Shown: one piece after another, positions 11,183 through 22,172 of the stretch
Numbering within the stretch: the stretch's first letter is position 1
Layout: each line of letters starts with the position of its first letter
Assembly (NCBI GenBank): GCA_034401135.1
Contig: JAWZSP010000009.1
Location: forward strand, 1,798,001 to 1,862,000
Reading direction: 5' to 3'
DNA: 64,000 nt
Source: Volutella citrinella
Taxonomy: Eukaryota; Ascomycota; Sordariomycetes; Hypocreales; Nectriaceae
Made by a program: the position numbers and the translations under genes
The notes under the pieces: model-generated
What the model saw: only the letters and a program-made list of their open reading frames with translations
The model's database searches: none
Told to the model about the DNA's origin: nothing

Positions 11183-11392
11183 ACCCTAGTCTGAATAAGT
11201 AGTTGATAGGGATTGGAGTGATGTGATCTAAAGGCTGAGTGATCTAATAGCTCGTACTTCACTATTCAACGTGAAAATAAACAAGTGTATTACTGTATCG
11301 CGTGGGGGCTGCACAAGAATTCTCGAAAGCTGGCTCTGCGAATCATCCATCGCTGTCTCGTCGGCGTTTTGACTCCTTGAAGTGACATCTTG

Positions 11393-13349
11393 CTACTTTG
11401 ATGTGTAGACTGATTCAAGAAGTGACTGGCCTAGGGTCTTCAAGCGAAGTCTCCCTTTGAATAAAGCGACAATCAAACAAACGCAGAAAAAAAGAGGCCA
11501 TCCGATGATTCCAGCCCGTCGCCTTTTCCGAATCCAGTTGACTTTGAAGTCGGCCCACATAGGAAACATGAAACTGATGGTCTGGTAGGCCATCGAGTAA
11601 CTAGAATGCCAAGATCAGACCGAGACGTTTCTGGGGTTTGGTAGTGTACTTACGGATATGACATGGAGTTGCGGCCTCCAGGTCCCACGTACCAGTTCGA
11701 GCAGCCACCGCCGTTCCACACCATCTTCTTCAGCCTCGCCTGCACCTCACCGTTGTACTTGTCAACTGCACGTCTCGTAACCTCTACCGTCTCGGCTTCT
11801 CCAGAAAGTACAGGCGCCATTAGCTTGATGGCGTGGTTGACTTGGTTCTCGAGGCCCAGCACGACGCTGCTGTGTCCAGTGAAGCTGTTGGGGCCGAAGA
11901 GGATAAACATGTTGGGAAACCCATCAATCGCGGTGCCGCGGTACAGCTGCGGGCCTCCTCGTTTGTCAAACTCTTCCTGAAGGGTCGTCCCGTTGGTTCC
12001 CATAATATCGAGAGGGTGGAACCAGCGGTTGACTGCGAAGCCATTGGCCAGCACGATGATATCAGCCGGAACACTGCGAGCCTCGGCATCCTGCTCAGTG
12101 ACGTGAGTTTTTGGCCCTGGACGAAGATTTACACTGGTTCCATCCACGCTGTCCAGTGCTAGGGTCGTGAGCTCGATGCGCGAATCATGCAAACAAGGAA
12201 ACCACTCAGTGTCGAAGATGCGCCTCTTGCACCCAATGGACCAAGTCGGTGTCAAGATGTCATGATACTACCAATGTGGTCAATGAGGTGAGGCTGTGAG
12301 TTTGAAGACTGCGCCACGTACCTTGCTTGGAACAGTGGCTCTCATGTGCTTGAGTAACTTCTGTTGCAAATGCTCTCTCATCATGGCGCTCACACTGCTG
12401 AGACCAAAGAGCGGAAAGTCGAGTTCAGTGACAACGGCAACAAGGGCCCTAAATGAACGCATGTAGTTGGGTACGTAGGAGCTGAGCCATGGACCCCACG
12501 TCTCGTAGAACCTGTCACCAAGAGGAGGTGTTGTACGGGGGATCACCCAAGGGGGCTCTCTCATAAGTTGCGTAACATGACTGGCCCCGTACTCGCTCGA
12601 GAGCAGACGCGGCACTAGCTGGGCAGCACTGCAGCCTGTTCCGACAACAACCACATTCTTGTCACGGAAGTCAACGCTAGAGTCCCATCTTGCCGAGTGG
12701 ATGATCTTTCCTTGGAAATCGTCCTTTCCGGAAACGTTTGCGGGCCAAGGAGCGGGCTCAACAAGGCCTCCAACTGCGCTGACAAGCATTGAGCATGTCC
12801 ATGTCGTCTCGCCCGAGTAGACTGCTGAAATGCCTCCTATTTCTTGACGCTTCTTTCTCTCTGCGGCGGATAGGTCTCCGAGGCCTGGCAACAGCTTGCG
12901 ACACACGACCTCCCAGACTCGGGCTTCGTTATTCCACCGGCAGGAAACCACGTCAGTATCAAGATGAATCTTGTCCCTCACGCCAAAGTCGTCGACAACC
13001 TTTTCGATGTACTGGCTGATCTCCTTGCCTGGGGCAAAGAACTTGGACCAATTCGGTTTCTGGGCAAATGACAAGGAGTACAACGGAGAAGGGCTACATG
13101 GGGCGCCAGGAGTCAGATAAAATCGCCAAAGGAGGAAGGGGGAGGGTCTCACATGTCGCATGCTATGCCTGGATACGTGTTGATCCACCAGGTGCCTCCC
13201 ACACCCGATTGACGTTCAAATACGCAGATATCGGTGCATCCCAATTGTCTCTGCAGCTGGCAAGCCATGGCAATGCCGCCAAAGCCCGCTCCAATGATGA
13301 TGACCTTTTTGTGGCGGGCCCCATGGCCCTTTTCGCCTGAGCTTGACAT
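11393..13349 (-). CDS. FAD-dependent monooxygenase, Baeyer-Villiger type
   Basis: Exons 13349-13153, 13093-12322, 12267-11654 and 11600-11393 give 596 residues. Seen: N-terminal FAD Rossmann motif IIIGAGFGG (residues 17-25), GGTWW, a second dinucleotide motif VVVVGTGCSAAQ for NADPH, and between them the Baeyer-Villiger fingerprint F-x-G-x3-H-x3-W-D at about residues 192-203 (FQGKIIHSARWD). The C-terminus carries a hydrophobic helix (GIIGWPLFFCVCLIVALF) that could anchor the enzyme to a membrane. Such enzymes insert oxygen into ketones to give esters or lactones, or oxidise heteroatoms; substrate unknown. All four exons join in phase. Confidence 0.88.
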
Positions 13350-13977
13350 GCTGAAGAGCTAGCAATCGAGTGGGAACCCAAGTGGTAGAGCTGTCACACG
13401 TGCTAATTACGCACGCTTGCGACACTGCGACAATCTAGGGATGTAATCCTCCGAGTTTGACAGGATCAAGGAAGTTTGGTAACGAGGAGTACAATTCTGC
13501 CCTCGCAAGTGTCGATAATAGGGCCCTTTGTCCAAGGAAGACAGGACAGCACGAGCCTCAAGGTGGGAATTGGGATACCCCAGATCATAGATGGAAATGC
13601 GGGGAAATATTGATTCAGTCACGAGGGGCTGGCACGGAGGGACGGCGCAACATCAATTCAACCGCCTGGCCCGGACTGGTATGAGGGGGAACGCCCCTCG
13701 CTTAGAACAACAGCCTTGCCGTATTGGGCAGCCATTTCCATTTCGGTAACCTCCTTTCAGGCGTCGGGATACCCTGCAAACAACCTACCTAAAAAGAGAG
13801 ATGTACGGATAGTCCGTGGCCTCTTTACGCAATCACGTCCGTGGCTGCGGTGGACATCGGGGGCTGGCCTCGGGCTCCGCGGGACTGTTACTATCCGTCA
13901 TCTCGGCCAGCTAAAAAAGGCCCTTGATCCCTGCAATCCTTAAGCCCATGCGCGCGTGACGCGGTTAGATAAGATAA
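13350..13977. other. Intergenic, no gene seen
   Basis: Upstream flank of the flavin monooxygenase. Short ORFs on both strands lack protein-like character. Confidence 0.5.
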
Positions 13978-14127
13978 GCGATACTGTGCCCAAAGAAGTG
14001 CGGCGGGGAGAAGTTCACATGCCTCGGCTGCCAGCGTTACAAGGGCGACTGCTCTTGGCCCGACGACCAGGGTTTCGCCACCCACCACTCCGCGACACCA
14101 CCCCGAGTACGGGCGAACCGTGCATAG
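13978..14127 (+). pseudogene. Relic of a Zn2Cys6 DNA-binding finger
   Basis: A 49-codon open stretch without a start codon contains KKCGGEKFTC then CLGCQRYKGDCSWPD. This is the second half of a fungal Zn2Cys6 finger (C-x6-C-x2-C-x6-C followed by W-P), which is often encoded on its own exon after an intron in the first half. No first half (C-x2-C-x6) was found upstream and the frame stops after 15 more residues, so this looks like the orphan exon of a lost regulator. Chance resemblance is unlikely given four correctly spaced cysteines plus the W-P. Confidence 0.5.
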
Positions 14128-14282
14128 GCTCATCGCGTTCTTCTTCTGATGTGGTTGGATGCCCCCCACAATGGTACGCTGAGAGCACTGTAGGCAAATT
14201 GATGTAACAAGTCTTTATAGACTGTATGCTTCCTATTTATATAGAAAGCTTATGGCTATCTCCTCATATATCGATTAACCTA

Positions 14283-15591
14283 CTACCTAGTCTCCTCGAC
14301 AACCCAGGTCTGCCTGAACTTCAACTTTTGCTCACCCTGTTGTGTCCCTGGGTCAAGATATAATTTCAGATCAATATCACTTTCTTGTAGATTAGATACG
14401 CGTGCGATCATGTAAATCCTTGGCCGTGGTAGTCCCGGTTCAGGTCGGGACATTTCTTGCATCTGTTTCAACACTAAGGTAAGTCTCCAATACAATAAAA
14501 AGCCTCCGCAACTATCCAGACATTCACTTACAGCGTTGTATTCATTCTCACTCATGTAAAACTCTCGCCTTCGATTCAGCGTCGACTTGACCTCAATGTA
14601 GTAGAGCGGCTTCTGTCCACTCCACTTCTGGGCAGGAAGATGGCCATGATCCACGAGTAGTTTGGTGAAGTTGCCGTTCTCGTCCGGGAAGACGATATCA
14701 GCCCGGTCTTCCTTTTCTACATCGGGAAAGTGCCGATAGTCGGGATGCTGTTTGACCCAGTTTCTCGTGGTGCTTTTCCAGTCAACTTCCATCACCTCAT
14801 TTCCGAGGAAGCGGCGCATGAAGCAAAACATCTAATACAACGTTAGGCGGCCCAGAATCTAGGTGATGGGACAAACCTACGAACAGCTCGCCAGCAGCGC
14901 CAACCTTGGAGTGCCGATCCGCCTCAGAAGGCTGACGGATGTTGAATGGCCCAGTCGTCCGTGGTCGCTCTGACGCCCTGACATCGAGACCAGCCAAAGC
15001 GCTTGACAGGTCTGACACGTCCATGAAAGCACTTGGGAACTTGACCCAGCCCGTTGCTCGGACTACATGCTGGAGAAGCCTCACATATTCGTCGTCGATA
15101 TCAAGGCTTTGACCCCTCCCCGGGAAATAGCTTCCCGGGCGCGCGACTGCTGCCAGCCTCGGCGTGTAAGGCGAGAACGGGGTTGGAGGAGCGAGTTCCC
15201 TGATCGGGGAAGTCTGGCGGGGAGGCGTCGTGGGCTCTCTCAGGCGAACAGGGGACGAAGGTGGTGGCTGTGTCTTGCTGCTGGTGCTCCGCATGTCACA
15301 GACACCGACCGCGCAAACTTCGAATGGCCGGCCATTCCTGGCTGTTTGTCGCCGACAGAAGAAGCCGCAGCGACAGACTGGGTTGCCAGCTTCAACGCCA
15401 ATGCCGTCATCCCAAGTGCACCATGTTTGCTGAGCGGCTCCTGCACATGGGCAGCAGTAGCAGAACCGGCTGCTGCCCCGAGGCTGCCTAACGCAGGGTT
15501 GGTTGCATTTTCTGCAATTTGGAGCCGTGTCCAAGGGAAATACCGGCATGCGCAGCGAGGTGTTGGTCCCCATTCCTGCCATTGAAGCCAT
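14283..15591 (-). CDS. GRF-type zinc finger plus DUF3883 (NO VEIN C-terminal-like) protein
   Basis: Exons 15591-14881 and 14831-14283 give 419 residues. Residues about 20-95 are Cys-rich (CRKCNQPCVRQPRGS... FCYCCPC... CRCGFFCRRQ... VCAVGVCDM), resembling tandem GRF zinc fingers that bind nucleic acid. A proline/serine-rich linker follows. From about residue 225 the protein reads GAAGELF, an intron, then a block with ADIVFPDENG, YYIEVKST and FYMSENEYNAV, the pattern of DUF3883, a domain related to restriction-endonuclease folds (D...E-x-K). A nucleic-acid role is therefore inferred, possibly nuclease-like, but no catalytic function is demonstrated. It lies alone beside a relic finger and a disrupted gene. 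Confidence 0.75.
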
Positions 15592-15965
15592 CTCGCTGCC
15601 AAGAACTCAGCTGGCGTCGTGGTTGCAGAGGGATGTGATCAAGATGGAGGGGAGAGAGGGTAGCATGTCTTGAATCTGCGGCTGAGGGAGATTGTCTCGG
15701 CGTCTTCATCAAGCAGGACAGAACTGATTGGCCCACAACAACTCTCCACATTTAGCCAATGACACCAACCCTGTACGCGCCCTGGTTAAAGCTCCCACTG
15801 CGAAGATTGCTGAGGTCGTTGGAGTGCTTAATGTTGGGAAAGGTAATCCTACTCAAAGGCAGTTTATTATAGTCACCAACGTCACCAGTACGATGCACAC
15901 ACCAAGTCGAAAAGAGCTCGCCTGTTGTTTAAAGATACGTAAAATTGCACCTGAACCCCCAACGT
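15592..15965. other. Short intergenic
   Basis: 374 bp between two minus-strand genes. Nothing recognised. Confidence 0.5.
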
Positions 15966-16384
15966 CTACTGCCTTTTTTTAGTCGAGTTATCAAATTCAG
16001 CGCCGCTCACAATGTTGCCGTTCTGGAGCGACATGCAGCCGCCGTACTGGCCACACTTGCAGTCCGTGATTACTGCCCAGCCGCAGATGGACATCATACC
16101 GTCCTCGCACGCTGGCGATGGCATCTTGGCGCCCTTTCTTGCACACAAGTCGTAGTAGCCGCAGCAGTTGCGGGCAGCTCGGACGACGCAATCGGCGTTC
16201 GTGGAGCACTTGAGGTGCTTGGGCACATCTGGAACACTGGTTCGGGAACCCTTTGCACTAAAGCCGGGCGTTAGCTCGGGTATCGGCGATGAGACATTGA
16301 GATCGGCTGGGGTACGTACGCGAGCGGGTTTGCGTAGCAGCAGGCTGCCAGCGAGAGTGCGATGAGCGTGGTGAGGTAGTGCAT
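15966..16384 (-). CDS. Small secreted cysteine-rich protein
   Basis: Exons 16384-16320 and 16257-15966 give 118 residues. Exon 1 is almost purely a signal peptide (MHYLTTLIALSLAACCYA); the intron was found by phase-matching a GTACGT donor with a TTTAG acceptor. The mature protein has ten cysteines, arranged as KCSTNADC, NCC, LC, AC, IC, TDCKC and GGC, and ends KKRQ. Even cysteine number, size and secretion fit a fungal effector or extracellular defence-type protein; no family is recognised. Function unknown. Confidence 0.7.
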
Positions 16385-18041
16385 GTTTGAAGTCGTGAGT
16401 ATGAGGATGAAGCTGAGATGGTGGATTGCTTTAACGATGGTGTTTGGCTGGGCCTTGGCTTTATATCCTTGGACCCTGGATGATCCGATCTTCCCAGTCC
16501 TTGTGTCGCACGAGGTTAGCCTGGGGAATGCTCGTCACACTGACGTCCTGGAATGCCAGCTGGCGATGAGATCGAGATTCAAGCGCCATGACCCGATGGC
16601 CGTGCACTGCCAGCCACGCCAGGGTAGCCCGGTGCAATTGTGAGAGACTTTTCTTGAAACACCCAATCTCGGCCGCGAATCATCTGTGACTGTGAAGTTG
16701 CAAGATGGCCATGGCTGCCCATCGGACCAACGGCCTTTGGCAAGCTGCTCGCCGGCTGCAAGGGCGGCTGAGACGATCGACGCCACACACACAACGGCGA
16801 TAAGAACCAACAGAAGCTTACATGGAGTGAGACACGTACCATGGTTCTCTCATTTACATACCGCCTCATCTCATGGCCTTAGCTCTAAACCTCTAAAGTG
16901 AAGCACGAAGATTGCAGCTCTGCAACTCTCTCCTCTCTCTTGTCTGGCTGATGTGATTTTATGGGCGAGGCCGTGGACGATGCCAGATGGTGGATCTACT
17001 CTGCAAAACAATTCATTGTTTCGTCATTGTTCTTACCGCCTCCTTTTACGGTCAGCTTGTTGAAGCCAAGCATCTCGATGCAAGAAGATGTGGTACACCA
17101 TGTCACATAAAGGGCCGAAGTCGAAAAAATGTCCATTCCGTTGCCAAACAATAGAGCTGATTCTCCTTGGCTCTGCAACCAAGAATTGGTCTCGTGGCGT
17201 GGCGACTATTTATATACAAGGCCGGGTCTATATTTATCACCTCCGCAGCGTGGGAGCGTGGTATACATTGAGCCCCCCCCCTCTAACCTTTATTGGCCGA
17301 GAAAGCATACCAGACGCAGTCTGCAACGGGAATCTGACCCACCGCATCGTGAGATCTGGCGTCATGTCTCAAGGGGACAGTATCGCCGAGCGACAATCTG
17401 GAAGCGCCCATGGCCTCGATGGCTGAAGAAGCTCGGCATCGCCGACAATCTAGAAACGCCCATGACCTCAATCTCGAAGAAACCATCTTCGGGGAAACCT
17501 GGCCAGGGAGGATGGCTGTTTCTAAGCTTGCAGGGTGAGGCAAACCTAAGTCTGGCCATGGCTGCTCTTGGAAATTAGACAACAGTGTTGAAGCACCTGA
17601 ATCGTGCATCGGGCGGGTCGGGCACTTTGACGACTCATGCAGGCAAGTCGCTCAATTGTTTTAGGCTGCTTCCAGAACGATAAGGTACCCATTCATTGCA
17701 TGGCGGCCGATGCATGCTCTCATCCATTGCTGCACAAATTTGGGACTGGAAACCCCAGCGAGTGCCTGTAGGATCCAAACTGCATGTTTTCTGCCAAGCA
17801 AGCACTGTAGGCATGCCTTCCCCCACGATGCATCGGCTGTCCCGACCAAATTTCAGGAGCCAGTCTGCCTAAGGCCCCCTGGACGGCGCTGGCGGTGGAT
17901 CCGTGTGCCCGTCAGTGCCAATGTGACTTGTCAGCAACAGTAAGATGGGGCCCGTGAGGCTCCCGTGAGGCTCAAGCCTCGATCTGGACCATCCCTGTCT
18001 CACATGAGGCTAGCATACCAAACGCCATTGGCTGCGACTCC
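16385..18041. other. Intergenic 1.65 kb
   Basis: Region between the small secreted gene and the disrupted Cys-rich gene. Contains an imperfect direct repeat (17382-17483). A signal-peptide-like stretch occurs on the minus strand near 16745-16813 but without a start codon in frame. No convincing gene. Confidence 0.45.
17382..17483 (+). repeat. Imperfect tandem duplication, about 50 bp unit
   Basis: Units start at 17382 and 17438 with ATCGCCGA and share GACAATCT-GAA-CGCCCATG-CCTC-AT--C-GAAGAA. Most differences between copies are C to T or G to A, and the first copy has a few extra bases. Confidence 0.55.
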
Positions 18042-20505
18042 ATGCCTCAAATCGCTGGGATTTGTGAACGAAGCTCAGAGCCCAACATCAAACAGAAATG
18101 CCCCCGTAAGGCGGCCGCCGGTTCTCAGCTCACGTCTCCTCTACCACGGTTCAGCAACAACCCGTCCTGGCAAGACGTCGACCAGCAAGCATGGGACCAA
18201 AGCGACAACAACGACAGGCGGAGATCCCAACATCACATCCCGAATCCTGTCCCAGTATCCGGAAACACTGTCGTACAAGATGGCAGCGCCGCGTTGTCTG
18301 CTTCCGAGACCAAGAATCAACAAACGGCAGGGCAACCAACAAACGGATCCAACGACCAAACGGCGACGAAATCATCAAGTATGTCTAGCGATAGACCGGC
18401 CTCGACACAAGCGAGTGGCACTCCTGCTACAGAGAGCCATACCACTTACGTGGCTGCCCCTACTTCGGAGAAGCCCAATAGCGAAACTACGAGCGCGTCA
18501 ACATCATCAGGGGAGCCCGAAATCATGGTGTTTTCATCAGGGACCGAGACGACCTCCTTCACACGAATGACGGATCCTGCCTTGCTGTTACTGGCGACCA
18601 CCACTACCAAAAACATCGAGTTGAAGACCAAGTGGACGGCGTTGTCGTTGCCGCAACTGTCCCGGTCAAGGTTGGGCCCAAGGGGTTGTTCTTCCAGCCA
18701 ATAGCTACCATCAGGAGGCTCGCAACCGGGGCACTGGCCTTTCTTCTTCCTTCATTCCTTGCACCGGTGGTTCCCAAGCCAGTTCCGGTCCCCGTTGTGC
18801 CTCCGGTTGTGCCTCCTATTGTGCCTCCTATCGTCCCCGTCCCTGACCCGGCAGACCCCGACCCCAAACCTACAAAAGAATCCCGAGGAGACAAAGCCTG
18901 CGGAGACGAAGCCAGCGACGAGCATCCGCCCCTCAAGTACCAGTCCCCCGAGCAGCACCACCGTCACCACGACCGCGTGTACAAGCACGGCAACTGCTGG
19001 CGTGGACGGGATCCAGAGCTGCGAGCTGATCCAACGTTGCAAAGAGGGCCAAATGGATTCACACGCAACAGAGGCGCGGACTCTTCGACAGGCGCGAGAA
19101 CGACTGGTACCACCACGGCACCTGCATGCTGAGCCGGGCCGTGGGCCACAAGTACGGCAACGCCAAGAAGGCAAACCCCATCATCATCCGATACCACGAG
19201 GGGGTGGCCTTTGAGGAAACGGTGCTCGCCCTGCGCAAGATGCTTGAGATGGCCACCGGCGAGCCGTCCGTCTTCTCCATGTCCATTGAGATTTCGCGGC
19301 ACTACAAGGGCCAGGTGAACTTTAGGGACACCGCGGGCAGGGACTACTACTACCAGGCGCTGGCCCTCATGTCCCATATATTTAGAGCAATGGTGATTAA
19401 GAATATCACGCCTCTGGTCGGTGCTGGCAACAATCCCGATGTAACCTGCCACGACTGCTACAACTGCTGATTCAGGCCCGGCGCCCCCTATTGTCGTGCC
19501 GCCTCAGAACACTGCATCCAGCGGCTCCTGGACCACGAGCACCCTCACTACCAAGGCTGCTGGGACTCTGACCGCCAGCTCCAACCAAGCCTCAACGGAC
19601 AGCTCCAATCGAGCCACCACAGCCGTCTCGAGCCGCTCCAGCCCTGCCGCTAACTCATCGCAACAGAGCGCGACAGCCAGCGCCAGCGTCCCCCCAGCCA
19701 ACAACAGGTGGGTGTGTCGGAAGGAGTAAGTCGAACCGCATCACTGCACTCCCCTCAGGCGCGAGTTCTAACCGCGAGTCTAGATCCAAGGCGAGCATCG
19801 AAAACGGCGCCGAGGTGTGCTACTGCGAGAAGCAGAACTGCACTCTCGGCCTGGACAACGGCTGCGTGGTCAAGGTGTCGCGCAAGAAGGACAACAAGTG
19901 CGGCGAAGAGTGCGCCTGTGACCCGGACATGATGGACAAGGACGATATGTTGCCGTCGTCCCAGACCGTGAGGGAGTGGAAATGCGAGAAGTGGTGCGTC
20001 GAACCCCGGGATTGAGGAATGATCTTTGACAACTGCTAACCCGTGCAGCGCCTCACTCGCCTACGGCAAGGAGGGATGCAAGTGCACGCCCCAGGGATGC
20101 GGCGAGGTCGGCACCGAAGGCTGCTCCAACAAGATCATGTACGACACCCAGTTCGGCTGCGACAAGACCTGCAAGAACTGCCAGCCGGCCCAGATTGACA
20201 ACGCCCCCTACACCCCCGAGGACACGGGCAAGTGGGAGTGCAAGGAGCCGTAAGTTGTCCCCCTCTTTAGACATCCAACCCCCCGCCCCCTCGGTCCGCT
20301 CGCTAACTGGCCCTGTAGCGACATCCCCGGAGTCACCGATTGTGTTTACCAGCCAGAGAAGTGCAGGCTCGGCACGGGAAGCTGCTACACCAAGTCGTCT
20401 ACCAGGGATAAGAACGGATGCGATGCGAAGTGCCAGGGCTACTCCTCCGATGCCATCCAACAGTATCCATTCCTGCGTCCCGTGGGCTTGAAGTCGGGAC
20501 GATGA
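18042..20505 (+). pseudogene. Secreted-type Cys-rich repeat gene with disrupted 5' reading frame
   Basis: The 3' half is well formed: exons ending at 19420, then 19476-19707, 19784-19993, 20049-20249 and 20319-20505 join in phase and encode, in order, a segment rich in aromatic and basic residues, a Ser/Thr linker, and three cysteine-rich modules separated by W-K/E-C-E/K motifs. The 5' half also looks coding but in changing frames: Ser/Thr-rich in one frame to about 18620, then a Val-Pro repeat in another to about 18870, then Thr/Ser-rich back in the first to about 19050, then the frame of the 3' half. No GT-AG introns explain these switches, so I infer frameshifts, that is a decaying gene or sequence errors. 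Family not recognised; true start unknown. The 3' half may still be expressed from ATG 19126. Confidence 0.5.
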
Positions 20506-20604
20506 GGCGACATCATTTGAGCGTGCCCTGCACTTGGCGGAAATAATTGTATATATTCTTAGTTTATCCTATTCTAACACGGTATCAAAGGAAACCAAAC
20601 ACAC

Positions 20605-21909
20605 CTATACTATGGTATATCTATCCACTTGTAATTGTTTCTGCGACTCGCACGCCTCCTCTATGTCCTTGGGGATTCCGTCTTCCCCTTCCGCCAAAAT
20701 AAGTCGTGTCAACTTTCTAGCAGTGATGTGCAGACTTTGAATCATATTCACAAAAAGGTCAGTAACCTCCTCATCCGTGCCTAGCTCGTTGAAGAACTCG
20801 AGCGTCTCGAGCTCCGGCGGCAAGCCAACTGATGTCAAGCGTGGCTTCTTAGATGACTTGCCAAACAGCTGATGGTCCCAGTTGATGCGCAGAGTCTTGA
20901 GGGCAGCGAATTCCCGCAGGGCCAGCGCGCGCGAGGTGCGCAAAAATGGAAAATCGATCGTGATGGTCTCGAGCGAGTGGGCGGCCGACGAGAGGGCAAT
21001 CATGTAGTCTCGGATGCTGTCGGAGCTTTCCTCGAGCTCGGGTTCGGGGTCCTCGAGCTGAGTCATGACAAACTCCTTGAGGGCGCGGGGGAACACGAGG
21101 ATGTCGGAAAGAGCGTCGTCGTTGATGTCGCATTCGATCAGATGCAGCTTCGTCAGGGCCGTGTCGTGGGGCCGCTCGATGAGGTCGAACCCACGGTGGT
21201 CGAGCCTGGCTCTCTTGATGACGAGCGTCTCGAGCGATTCGTGGGCAAAGATGTGAATGTTCTCCTGCAAGTCCCAGTACTCGTTGTCATCGCTCTGGTA
21301 GAACAAAGTGCACGACGTGAGGCAGGCCAGATCAAAGGGCCCGTTAAACAGCTGGCCGATGCTGTGGAGCAGCGTGATGGGCACAGCAATGTCGAGCGTC
21401 TCGAGATTGGACATGCGCGAAATCGTGCGAGAGATGCTGTCAAAGGGGAGCGGTTCGTGGTGCTGGTTGGAGCCGTGGATCGGTGCTTCGGACACGAGGT
21501 TGGCCAGTTCCGAGGCGGGATACGCGAGTTTGGCCTCGTAGATGGCAGAGCCTCGGCGGGGTCGGCGGGTGAGCGACTCGCTAAAGATGAGATGCAGCTC
21601 GGGGGACATGAAGTGGACGGTCTTGTAGAGAACGGCGTCGGCGAGGGCATGGTAGCGCTTGTTGAGGCGCGACACGGTGCACAGGTCTTTCTTGGATAGC
21701 TGGCCTACGGCCTCAAAGACGCGGACTAGGACGGTGTCGGGGAGGCGCCCTAGCTCGTCGGGAACGTGATGGATGTGGTGGACGTGATGACCGTGCTGGA
21801 CGCGGAGGGATCGGGGCGAGGAGGGACTGGGAGGAGCGGCGGTAGGATCGATGTCGTGGTCGTTGAGGCGCTGGTGGGTTGAGGCGCGCCTCATCATGAT
21901 GTCTCCCAT
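20605..21909 (-). CDS. F-box protein with leucine-rich C-terminal region
   Basis: Intronless, 434 residues from the first ATG at 21909. An F-box-like segment (LGRLPDTVLVRVFEAVGQLS to about YHALADAVLY) lies at residues about 50-95 after a low-complexity, His-rich N-terminus. The rest has irregular leucine-rich spacing (for example LETLDIAVPITLL, LTKLHLIECDI, LKTLRINWD), as in fungal F-box/LRR-like adaptors of SCF ubiquitin ligases. Target unknown. Its long upstream region is simple-sequence rich. Confidence 0.75.
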   Translation of the reverse strand: MGDIMMRRASTHQRLNDHDIDPTAAPPSPSSPRSLRVQHGHHVHHIHHVPDELGRLPDTVLVRVFEAVGQLSKKDLCTVSRLNKRYHALADAVLYKTVHFMSPELHLIFSESLTRRPRRGSAIYEAKLAYPASELANLVSEAPIHGSNQHHEPLPFDSISRTISRMSNLETLDIAVPITLLHSIGQLFNGPFDLACLTSCTLFYQSDDNEYWDLQENIHIFAHESLETLVIKRARLDHRGFDLIERPHDTALTKLHLIECDINDDALSDILVFPRALKEFVMTQLEDPEPELEESSDSIRDYMIALSSAAHSLETITIDFPFLRTSRALALREFAALKTLRINWDHQLFGKSSKKPRLTSVGLPPELETLEFFNELGTDEEVTDLFVNMIQSLHITARKLTRLILAEGEDGIPKDIEEACESQKQLQVDRYTIV

Positions 21910-21944
21910 CGCGGGCGACACTCTGGGGCCTGGGAGGCAACACT

Positions 21945-21980
21945 AGCAATAGCGATAGCGATAGCAATAGCAATAGCAAC
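21945..21980 (+). repeat. Hexanucleotide repeat (AGCRAT)n
   Basis: Six near-perfect copies of AGCAAT/AGCGAT just upstream of the F-box start codon, probably in its 5' leader. Confidence 0.85.
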
Positions 21981-22150
21981 GGCGTGCCCTAGGGACGGGA
22001 ACAGAGAGGGTGGTTGCAACCAACCGGGGTGGACGGGGCAGCGGTGGAAGGCATCAATCAATGAACTCGTAGTCGTTTGGTTGATAAAGTGCGCAGCGAG
22101 AGGCGAAGGACAGGCCACGATGCCTGCGCGTTGCTGCTGATGGTGATGAT

Positions 22151-22172
22151 GTGCTGCTGCTGCTGCTGCTGA
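22151..22172 (+). repeat. CTG trinucleotide tract
   Basis: Six to seven consecutive CTG units followed by imperfect copies (GATGTTGCTG). Confidence 0.8.

Noticed and set aside
16535..16869. Signal-peptide-like minus-strand frame near 16810
   Set aside because: No ATG in frame, and a GTAAGC...TCAG pair would instead remove the hydrophobic stretch as an intron; remainder has no protein character.
17129..17578. 149-codon plus-strand frame over the imperfect tandem repeat
   Set aside because: Composition atypical and no start context or domain; explained by the repeat.
20872..21699. 275-codon frame antisense to the F-box gene
   Set aside because: Shadow of a long intronless exon; no recognisable domain.
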